This document shows, in pieces, positions 11,942-20,079 of a stretch of DNA of 28,203 bases. A program made the translations under genes and the position numbers. The stretch spans positions 1 through 28,203 of the forward strand of contig CAJNDS010001222.1 in NCBI GenBank assembly GCA_905221605.1, in the 5' to 3' direction. This DNA is from Symbiodinium natans (Eukaryota; Sar; Dinophyceae; Suessiales; Symbiodiniaceae). The stretch's first letter is position 1; each line of letters opens with the position of its first letter. A model generated the notes under the pieces. It was not told where the DNA came from, searched no databases, and worked only from the letters and a program-made list of their open reading frames with translations.

Positions 11942-11953
11942 ATTTTGGCTCAA
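11942..11953 (+). other. Spliced-leader-like 12-mer (possible relict)
   Basis: ATTTTGGCTCAA matches 12 consecutive bases of the core of the conserved dinoflagellate spliced leader (CCGTAGCCATTTTGGCTCAAG). The flanks do not match. It may be a relict leader from reinsertion of a processed cDNA, or chance. Confidence 0.25.
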
Positions 11954-12112
11954 AACTGAGAAAAAGAGAAGAAGAGCCTGTGCTTGGTTGAGGTCGGTGG
12001 AGTTTATGCTTGGAGGATTTCTGCCTAATTTCTCATTTTTTGACTGGTGTGGAAGCGAACGAGTTTACTGTTGAGCAAGAATGCCAAACAGTTCACCTTC
12101 TTTCTGTGCAAA

Positions 12113-12289
12113 TCAGCAAGTGTTCACTAGCATGCACATGACTTGGCCACACGAGTCTTGGCCCCAAGACCTTCCAATCTTGGAAAATTTAAAAAAACTC
12201 TGAAAGCCGCTCAACTCCTGCAGTGCTGAACTGCTGGACACTGACATCGAAGGTCTAGGCGGTGGGCCAGGTGGCAAGTTCTGTGCATC
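12113..12289 (-). other. Possible minus-strand exon, Pro/Ser-rich
   Basis: Downstream of a TTTTCTTGTTCTGATGCACAG acceptor-like tract on the minus strand, the frame reads LPPGPPPRPSMSVSSSSALQ and continues to a stop at about 12113. It looks more like protein than the neighbouring frames but has no recognisable domain and no confirmed partner exon. Confidence 0.15.
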
Positions 12290-12493
12290 AGAACAAGAAA
12301 ATGCAAAACAGGATCAGCTACACAGAGCCAAAGGAAAGCTTTTTGCGGGCCTTTTTGCTTTAGCGGCTTGTAGATCTTTCCACTCGGTGTGAAACGGATC
12401 CAATCCAAGAACCAACCAACAAACTCGGAAGACAGCGACACCAAGAAAGGCCCAGCGCTCAGATTCAAGCTGTCGATGTTTTCACGAGGCTAA

Positions 12494-13008
12494 GCAGGTG
12501 GTGGAACGGTGGCAGATTTGCCATCTTCCAACCTTGAAGTCTTCATACACTCTCGGCTTCTGGAAACCAAGCGCTTGCACCTCTTTCCCGAAATTACTTG
12601 CACTGAAGGGAGACGTGCTTACGTGTTCCATGACGTGGACGTCAGCCCACTCAGCCTTCTGCAAATGTCAGCTCATGTTTTTGCCCAATACGCTACTTTG
12701 AGTGAGTGTGCAGTGTGTAAACTTTGTTCTGAAGGAGTTTAGCTCACATGTTGGTTGAGGCAGATTTGGGTTCGTGCTTTGAAGGAAAAGGTACCAGAAG
12801 CACCTTCAACTTTTCACATGGTAGCAGAGCTTGTACCTTGTGGTGCGAGTCCGTGTATGTCCTTGGTTGGCTGTCAGGACTTTGTGAGTGCCTGGATATC
12901 TTGTTGGTGTCTCGCACCGCCTTCAGCAGCAGAGTGGCATGTCACGCTAGCTAGCCCTTTTTTTGAGGTTTCTCGGGTGCAAGAGATTCAGATGTGCCTT
13001 GCGTGATA
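12494..13008 (+). other. Possible plus-strand coding segments, unknown product
   Basis: The frame from about 12509 reads VADLPSSNLEVFIHSRLLE and later AYVFHDVDVSPLS. A strong GTGAGT donor lies at 12702 and a GGCAG acceptor ends at 12763, followed by IWVRALKEKVPEAPSTFHMV. The phases of that donor and acceptor do not agree, so another donor (for example GC at 12692) or a decayed gene is implied. The FHDVD motif faintly recalls metal-binding DxD segments of glycosyltransferases, which is not enough to name it. Confidence 0.25.
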
Positions 13009-13059
13009 ACCTTCTCATTCTGGGAAACAAAGCCAATTCGGGCATTCTCTCTGTCAGCA

Positions 13060-14083
13060 CAACATCGGCAAGAGCCACGTGAGTTCGTAGCTTTGACTAA
13101 TGCGTGTGCGGTCCTCCCTGCTCTGGCGCCGCAGGTTTCCAACCATCTTCCAGCCCTGCTGCGTGGTAGCTTAATCAGAAGGTGCTCCACTGCGCCCGGT
13201 TGGGAAGACCAGACTTGGTCTATCCTGTTGCATGACAAAGATGCTGCATGTCGCCGACCCGGACATTGGAAAGGCACAAGACTGTCCCTTTTGCTTCTCT
13301 CCCTCCTTCCTTTTCCTATATTAGTTGCGTTTTTGGACGCTCACCTTGGCGCGGCTCTCATTCCTCCCCATCTATTCTGCTTCTCTGCCCAGCAAGCTGC
13401 CGCCGTGCAGCGAAGTGCCAGAAGCTCTTGGTTGGACAAAGGTAAGGTGGCAGTTGTTTGGGAGGTTGCCGAGGGCCGCCCTTTGAGGTCGTGCTTGGCC
13501 GAGCTTTCTTCTACAGCACGTTTGAAGGCAGCTGGGCATTTGGCTAACCTTGCGGAGAATGGGCCACCCAGCATGGTCACATTCTCTGGGATTTTCACCA
13601 ATGACATCCTCGTGACTCCAGACGGTGCTCTTTAGGCAGTGGACATTTGGACGTGTCCAAGTGGATGGTTGGCAACCCAGCCATGCTCGCGGCAGCACTT
13701 TGTGAAGGAGGACCCGCCAGGTGCCGGGTGATTGACCTTTACAAGGCGGAGCTCGCCAAGTGGGTCAATTCATATGTGGCGGCGTGCGTTATGGTTATGT
13801 TGTGGTTAGACCCTGTCCTGCTGAAGTCGCGCAGTGCCACACCCCGGCAAAAAAGCTGATCGAGTTTCCGGATTGCCTGGGGCGTTGGCATCAATGTGAG
13901 TTTTTCACGGCTTGGAAGCAGTCGAGGTGGAATACGAAGGCTATGAGCTGGGCGACTTGAAGATCGACGATTGGCAGTGGCGCACGATGAAGGGCAAGTT
14001 ACCTGGATGCCGCCAGCTCTAAGTCCGAAGCATGGAAAATGGAGTTCCTGCGCAGCAAGCTGGTGCAGCCGATCATGTTGTGA
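13060..14083 (+). pseudogene. Frame-broken coding region, weakly protein-kinase-like
   Basis: Consecutive plus-strand stretches look coding but sit in different frames. 13436-13635 contains VAVVWEVAEGRPLRSCLAEL and later FTNDILVTPDGAL. 13647-13800 contains KWMVGNPAMLAAALCEGG. 13790-13900 contains RPCPAEVAQCHTPAKKLIEF. 13915-14083 contains VEVEYEGYELGDLKIDDWQW and ends EFLRSKLVQPIML. The first part has the look of a kinase hinge, helix E and an N-D-I-L-V-T-P-D-G loop, but no HRD or DFG is intact. A 7-base excess near 14001 separates two in-frame halves. It could be a pseudogene or an exon series with unrecognised non-GT introns. A CTCTGCCCAG acceptor near 13391 and AAAGGTAAGG near 13441 suggest some introns. 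Confidence 0.3.
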
Positions 14084-15062
14084 ACAATTCTTACAGTATA
14101 ATACAGTAGAATGCCTCAGTTGCCTTGAAGACGGATTGCCTTGAAGACGGAATCCTGAGTGCGTTCCTTCCAGACTTAAGCTTTTGACTGCACACAAGCC
14201 GCTGCTTTCACACTTTGCTGCTGTCTGCAGGATTGGGTTTGCGTTGGAGGGGGCACCATGGCGCCTTCCACGAGCTTAGCCTCTTTGCTTTCCGAGCCCA
14301 CGTCGCTTCAGTGCTTGCGCCGAGAGCATGAAATCGCTCGAGTCTTTTCTAGATCGCGTTTTTCGTGAGTTCATGCCCTCCCTGCCTTCCCTCCCTTTTT
14401 GCACCACTGCCTCGGAGCGCAGGATAGGGACCGAGATTGTCTTCGTCGTGCTCGTATCATTCAGTTTTGCCAAGGGGCTGCGTAGGTATTCTGTTTGTGC
14501 ATTCCTGCCCTCCCCCCCAGTTCTTCTACCCGGTTTTTGTGTTTAAGTTATACACTTTGGATTGTCAACTGAAGGACATGCCGGCATCATTCTGTTGCAA
14601 TGTCTGGTGTTACAACCCAAGGTGCGAAACTTACTGAGGCAAGCGTTCGCAGTGATCCATCTGCATGGTTCAGCTGTCGCATTCCCTGTTGGTTCAAGCA
14701 AGTGTGCGCATGCCACAGCATGCACATCATAGGCGCACATCGCTGCATCACGAGTTTGTTGGTGCGGCCGATTGTTTGTATGCCGTATAGACTCATATTG
14801 ACAGCTGATAAGTCGATTACCTCATTGTCTACCCAAGCCACGAAGCATCACTCAAGGTTCTTGTTATCATGAGCACGCCGCATACGCGGAATACGGCTTT
14901 CAATGTAGAAAGCACAGCAGGCAACTCAGTTGGGCAAACGCAAAAATTGCGCAAGAAGTACACGTCAGCTACAGTCCCTGCGATGTTTTCTTGAGGTTGG
15001 AATGATGCCGCCCACCTCGGGATTTGCCGGGGCCGAAGATAGGTTCATGTGTGTCGAATCTA
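14084..15062. other. Unassigned stretch with a short direct duplication
   Basis: A 15-base unit, TGCCTTGAAGACGGA with one flanking T, is tandemly repeated at about 14120-14150. The rest holds only short, mutually overlapping ORFs on both strands, none recognisable. No telomere-type islands occur here, unlike the region to the right. Confidence 0.5.
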
Positions 15063-15851
15063 TCAGCGCCACCTGAAGTTGAGATGTGGTCTGTGTGTCA
15101 CAGCCTCGAATCTCTGCATGTCATAAATGCACGGTGCAATGAGAGCCAAACAACACGCTGACCAAGGGCTTCGATACTTCATTGATCGGAGATGACGGCT
15201 TGAGCCACGAAGGCCATGCCAGTACAATTGACAAGTTGTACATTTGTACATACGAAACCACTTGACTTTGGAAAGCTCCATGCTTGCACAGCGCAGCAAC
15301 AGACGGCATTGACCTTTCAGGGCGACATGGGCATCGAGTGCCTTGGAGGCCATGGCTGGCTTCATGCACCCACCTTGACGTACGCGACTCTCTGTTTGCT
15401 TTTCCTGCTTTCCCTGTTGGTCGCCCAGCAGCCTCAAAAGGCAATATGCAGCGCTGGCAGCGTGGTTCCTGCTGCTCTTGCGATTTGGTTTGAAATGGCT
15501 TCGTTGATGTTGGAGCATTGTGGCCAGCGTGGTCTGCACTATCCGAGGTTGCAGTACTGCGTGGTGCGCATGGTCTGCCAGTCTCGCGGCTGCACTTGGA
15601 TCCAGTTTGTCAGCACATAAAATCGTTCTGCTTATCACAATGTGAAGGACTGTAAGAATAGTAAGAAAGGAGTTTAAAGCATTTGAAATCATCGCTCTCT
15701 CGAAGACTCTTATGGACTCTTCGGCCTTCGTCGGATCTCTTCTTTGGCCCATCGTAAGTTGAGGGTCCAAGCCCGAAACGCTGAACCCTGAGAACCCACC
15801 TGGGCAGGCCAGAGATGGCGCCAAGGCGCGCGAAAACAAGCACGCGCGCAC
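15063..15851 (-). CDS. 262-codon ORF, doubtful coding status
   Basis: This is the longest open frame outside repeats and starts with ATG at 15851 on the minus strand. Its composition is Arg/Ser/Ala/Leu-rich with no signal peptide, clear domain or conserved motif that I recognise. Plus-strand frames of 134 and 69 codons are open over the same DNA, as is common in GC-rich sequence. It ends next to a CCCTAAA island. It may be non-coding. Confidence 0.2.
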   Translation of the reverse strand: MRACLFSRALAPSLACPGGFSGFSVSGLDPQLTMGQRRDPTKAEESIRVFERAMISNALNSFLTILTVLHIVISRTILCADKLDPSAAARLADHAHHAVLQPRIVQTTLATMLQHQRSHFKPNRKSSRNHAASAAYCLLRLLGDQQGKQEKQTESRVRQGGCMKPAMASKALDAHVALKGQCRLLLRCASMELSKVKWFRMYKCTTCQLYWHGLRGSSRHLRSMKYRSPWSACCLALIAPCIYDMQRFEAVTHRPHLNFRWR

Positions 15852-15958
15852 GGCACAGCTAAAATACCTGAACCCTAAACCCTAAACCCTAAACCCTAAA
15901 CCCCAAACCCTAAACCCGAAACCCTGAACCCAATCCCCCCCCTTTTTAACTCACTCTA

Positions 15959-16826
15959 ATGAGGTTTGGTGTTCCCCGCGATTGTCATCCGGACACCCGG
16001 CTCTTGGAGGTGGTTTACGACTTCCAGGTGATGTGCCTCAGCAGAATTCTTTAGGGTTTTGGGGTTTCGGGTTCAGGATTTGGGGTTTCTAGGGTTTATG
16101 GTAGTTTGGGGGGGGGCTTTTGGGGGCTGTCCTGTGCGAATTTGGGAGCTGGGGGGGGGTTTCGGACTTCCGGATGAGCGCGCAGGTTCGTCATGGGCTT
16201 CATGCTGGCTGTCCTCACCGGCGTGCACTTGCCAGACAGGCGCACTCTGGGCAGGATCTGGTAGGGTTTAGCGAGTATGATAGGGTTTAGGGTGAGAAGG
16301 TTAGGGATTTGCGGGGCCCCCTAAAGCTTGGGGGTTGACAGTTCAGGGTAAGAGGAGACCCTGCTGCGTCACGAGTCCACCGCAGGTTTGCCTATCTTTT
16401 CCGTTTCCGGAAGCCGCGGCCCCGCGGCTTCGCCTTTGTGGGGATCATGCTGCTCAGCGGGCCTGCCTGCGGCTCAGATATATTTGCAGGATGCAGACGT
16501 GGAGGGTCCAGGATGAAGGCGACGTCAAGGGCCCCCGAAGAAGAGTTTGGAGGAGACCCCGCGCAGCCCGAAAGGTTTTGGGGAGGCCCGAAACCCGAAA
16601 AACTGCTAAACCTGCGGAGCCCTAAACTCTAAAGACTCTAAACATCCCTATAAGCCCGAGACGGCCCGAGACGGCCCCCGAACCAGGCTTGGGGCTCCCT
16701 TGACTGCGTGGAGGAGCTCTCCAGGACTGTTTGGGAGCTTAAAGGGTTTCCTCTGAGCAAATGAGGGTGTTGTTTGTTTGTTTGTTTGTTCGTTTGTTCG
16801 TTTGTTCGTTTGTTCGTTTGTTCGTT

Positions 16827-16922
<96 letters not shown>

Positions 16923-18625
16923 TGTGTGTGTTTGTTTGTGTTTGTGTTGAATCCTCAGCTTCAAGCCCGAAAGCCTAAACCCTAAGCCCTAACCCCAAAC
17001 CCCAAGCCCCAAACCCCAAACCCCAAACCCTACACCCGTAGAATCCACAGGATATCTTTCACAAGCGCCTACTTCCGCAACGGCGGAGCCAAGAGCCTCC
17101 TCATCGCCGGCGCAATCTTTGCAGCCGCGCTCGGCCTACTGCTCCTTGGAGCGAGAGGTGTATTCTGGGATGTTGCCCCCTTCTACTGACAGTCCTTAGT
17201 AGGGATGATTATAGTACCCTATTATAATCCTTATTAAGGACTGTGAGTATAAGGGGGAACATCCCAAGGTGCATTTCATGCTTGAATCTCTGCTTTATCC
17301 AGATGTGTATCGCAAAAAATGCTGCACATAAATTATTACCACCTATAGATGTACTGTAAACATACTGTAAATGCATACATAAATGAAAAGATAGTGAAGA
17401 CAAATATGTGTACATATATGTGTATTATATAAATAGCTGATTACGGACTTCGGTAGCAAGTTCTGATATGTTACTCATGCGAGCAGTTTAGGCAGTGAAG
17501 GTTGTTCAAACAGTAAGTTTGAACGAGGCTTTGGCACTTCGTTTGTGCTTTCAAGCACAATCCGCTCTCAGGCGCGCTGGGTAGCCAAAACCGAAACCCG
17601 AAACCTTAAACCCTCCAAACCCCACACCGCGCTGTTTGTCCCTGTGAAGGATTTCTAGCGTACTGCTGCTCCAGACTGTCTGTGTGGCTCTTCTACGGCT
17701 TCTACCTCTTCGTTGCGTTCCCTCCTTGGACTCACTCCTAAACCTTAAATCCTGAGCCCTATCCCGAAAGCCTTAAGTTCTGTAGTGCAGATGCAGATGC
17801 ACAGAGCTACTCAGGTCGCAAACTGCGGGTGTCTACGTCCACCTGCATCATTACATCATCGGCTTCCTTGTCGCCTTGCTTGCGGAGTTCAATCACCCCA
17901 TCTCCTTAGTTCTGCTTGCAGCAGGCACATGCTTGGGGGGAAGGTTCAGAAGGTGTAGAAGGCTTAGAAGGCTTAGAAGGCTTAGAAGGTTCAGAAGGCT
18001 TAGAAGGTTTAGAAGGCTTAGAAGGTTTAGAAGGCTTTTTGAAGGTTTCCAAAAGTTTAGAAGGTCTAGGGTGACAAGGGCTCCCGAATGTTCGCGTGCC
18101 GCTGGGAGGCACCGGGGTTTTCGTCCAAGGCATTGCTGTCGCCGGGCAGCAAGGAAAGCCAGGTATTTTCACCTCCGGAGGCCCTATACAAACTTCGAAC
18201 CCTAAACCCTAAACCCGAAACCCTAAACCCTAAACCCTAAACCCTAAACCCCAAACCCCAAACCCCAAACCCTAAACCCTAAACCCTAAACCACAAACCA
18301 AAGAAGAAAAAGGGTGCCTCTCATAGCGCGGCTTCTCAGCTCCAAGGCTTACGATGCCGATCCCGTCATTGCCTCCTGGCGTGCAACACGGGCCAGACCT
18401 CCAGTCACCCGAAACCCTACTTCGCAAACCCGAAACCCTAAACCCTAAAGCCCAAACCCTGAACCCCTAAACCCTAAACCCTAGACACTAAACCCTAAAC
18501 CCTAAACCCTAAACTCTGAGCCCCAAAATCCTACCTCACACCTCCCACGAACTTTTATAGCCCAAGTCGTGGTGATTTCAGCACGCCTTCGATTCGAGGT
18601 GAAGCAGCGGCTCCTCCTGTTCTGA
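15959..18625 (+). CDS. Multi-pass membrane protein with HxHHY motif, multi-exon
   Basis: Exons inferred from reading frame, hydrophobicity and splice phase: 15959-16034 (MRFGVPRDCHP..., ATG start), 16179-16239 (FVMGFMLAVLTGVHLPD), 16386-~16474 (FAYLFRFRKPRP then FAFVGIMLLSG), ~17066-17157 (SLLIAGAIFAAALGLLLLG), 17650-17714 (YCCSRLSVWLFYGFYLFV), 17815-17924 (VYVHLHHYIIGFLVALL...), 18109-18148 (GVFVQGIAVAG), 18340-~18378 (AYDADPVIASW) and 18567-18625 (VVISARLRF..., stop TGA 18623). At least five hydrophobic stretches predict a polytopic membrane protein. VHLHHY lies at the start of one and could bind metal or haem. Several donors are GC (16035, 16240, 17925, 18149); GT donors occur at 17158 and about 18379. 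Phases agree at most junctions. The join between the third and fourth exons and the true C-terminus are unresolved. I cannot name the family. Confidence 0.55.
16767..16945 (+). repeat. (TTTG/TTCG)n followed by (GT)n microsatellite
   Basis: Alternating TTTG and TTCG units at about 16767-16826 run into about 50 GT dinucleotides to about 16930, with TTTG units again at the end. It lies in a presumed intron of the membrane-protein gene. Confidence 0.97.
17165..17267. repeat. Foldback (near-perfect palindrome) element
   Basis: The left half from 17166 (CTGGGATGTTGCCCCCTTCT and onward) and the right half ending at 17266 are reverse complements over about 50 bases per arm with few mismatches. The centre GATTATAGTACCCTATTATAATC is itself palindromic. 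It starts about 8 bases after the GT donor at 17158. Imperfect direct repeats flank it: AGGTGTATTC on the left, AGGTGCATTTC on the right. This is a MITE- or introner-like structure, or a stable RNA hairpin in the intron. Confidence 0.8.
17936..18065 (+). repeat. (GAAGGCTTA)n-type minisatellite within an intron
   Basis: About 13 units of a 9-base repeat (GAAGGCTTA/GAAGGTTTA/GAAGGTTCA) fill most of the intron 17925-18108. Reading frames across it give Arg-Arg-Leu or Ser-Lys-Pro runs, which are artefacts. Confidence 0.9.
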
Positions 18626-19920
18626 CCTTGGCAGTTTGGAGCCTACGAGAAGTGATCTTGGGGGCTTCCGAAAGTAGGGGGTGCCCTTTTGGGCGGGGTT
18701 GTTTTAGGGGATTCGATTCTACTTGGGGGTAGAAACGGGCAGCCCCTGTTTGGGAAATACCCATATGTTTCATGTGCACAACCCATCCCTACTCTGTCAA
18801 CTCTGCGGATGCAGCAGCTCGCCTCGTGGCGCAAGCTCGCGCCCAAAGCAGCTTCGGCTCCCGGTTGAAAGAGGTTGCCATCCAGCACGAGACTCTTCTA
18901 AGCCCACCCTTCTCTTGCATCAACGATGCTTAGGGTTTAGGGTTTAGGGTTTAGGGTTCCTCAACAACCCCCTACCCGAAACCTTCCAGCCCTAAACCCG
19001 GAACCCAAGGGGCCCAAAAATTGCGGCTTCGAAGAGGAAGTCTATATAGCAAAGCTCCAATGTCCTGAACCCCTAAACCCTAAACCCTAAACCCTAAACC
19101 CTAAACCCTAAACCCTAAACCCTAAACCCTAAACCCTAAACCCTATGCCCTAAACCCTAAACCCTAAACCCCTGGGAAACGTTGAAGCTCCGATCGCGTG
19201 AGCGCTTGGCACCTCGCGCGGCCTCTGTGGGCTCGCAGTGTTCCCCGGTACCTTTTGACGAAGCGCGGGGTGGCCCAGATGCCTGCCTAGCCTGCTTATT
19301 GTTACTGTTATTTGTACTGTTCTTGTATGCTTCATGTTGTTATTGTTACTGTTATTGTTATGGTTGTTGTTTTTGTTTTGGTTATTGTTATTGTTATTCT
19401 TGTTGTTATGTTCATTTTTATTGTTATTCGTATTGTTATTGTTACTACTATTTGCATTACGATCCTGATAATTAACCATGTATTTGAGAAGCATGTCCTC
19501 CTTGTCTTTTTCTTGTCAGTCGTTCCTTTGGTGGTCAGCCTCCGGTCACCGCACCTGAAGGACTCGCAGGGGGGTACGTTGATGCCGCGCAGTGCCTCGG
19601 AGGTTTTGGGAAACGTGTTGAGGTGCTTTCGCTCAAGCAAAGGGTGTGAGCTTGGAGTCCTTGTCTATGTCTTTCGAAGCGGTCTGGGAAAAATGTCGCG
19701 GGGTCACTTGAGGGCTTCCGAAGCGCCACCCACAAAGCTCCACGAAGCTCCACGACCTTTCGCCCACCTCCCAGCTTCACCCCTGGGTAGTTTTCCAAAG
19801 TAGGGCCCCTCTCTGGGTCCTTCTTCTCACAGACGGGATCTAAAGGGACCCTACTGTAGAGAACTGCCCATGTAGCCTCTGTAGCACAACAGAAGCCCTC
19901 CGACCCTCCTCAAGGCACCC
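18626..19920. other. Spacer or further intron/exon sequence between the two genes
   Basis: Coding-like patches appear at about 18773-18930 (SVNSADAAARLVAQARAQSS) and 19180-19290 (RERLAPRAASVGSQCS), and there is a TTGTCAG acceptor-like site near 19519. CCCTAAA islands lie between them. They might be additional exons of the membrane-protein gene or of a short separate gene. No family or consistent splice chain could be established. Confidence 0.3.
19297..19452. repeat. Degenerate TTATTG/TTACTG simple repeat
   Basis: A TGTTAT-rich hexamer-like repeat with drift. Asn-rich and Tyr/Cys-rich ORFs read across it are artefacts. Confidence 0.85.
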
Positions 19921-20019
19921 CTAATCCTTAAACCCTGAACTCCAAACCCTAAACCCTAAACCCTAAACCCTAAACCCTAAACCCTAAACCCTAAACCCTA
20001 AACCCTGAGGTTGCCTTTG

Positions 20020-20079
20020 ATGGCCTTCAGCAGCGGCGTGAAGCTTGGCGACCTCGACGACTTCATCTCCCCCTCGCAG
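20020..20079 (+). CDS. NAR1: NAR1 exon 1 (start, LGDLDDFISPSQ)
   Basis: Twenty codons from ATG. The DLDDFISPSQ segment is the hallmark NAR1 N-terminus. It is followed by GAGACGG, so the donor looks like GA. CAGGA occurs at both ends of the intron 20080-20315. Confidence 0.85.

Noticed and set aside
15216-15620. 134-codon plus-strand ORF
   Set aside because: It overlaps the longer minus-strand ORF, has no motif, and neither strand shows convincing coding character.
16638-16985. ORFs with His-Thr or Val-Cys runs
   Set aside because: These are artefacts of the (GT)n microsatellite.
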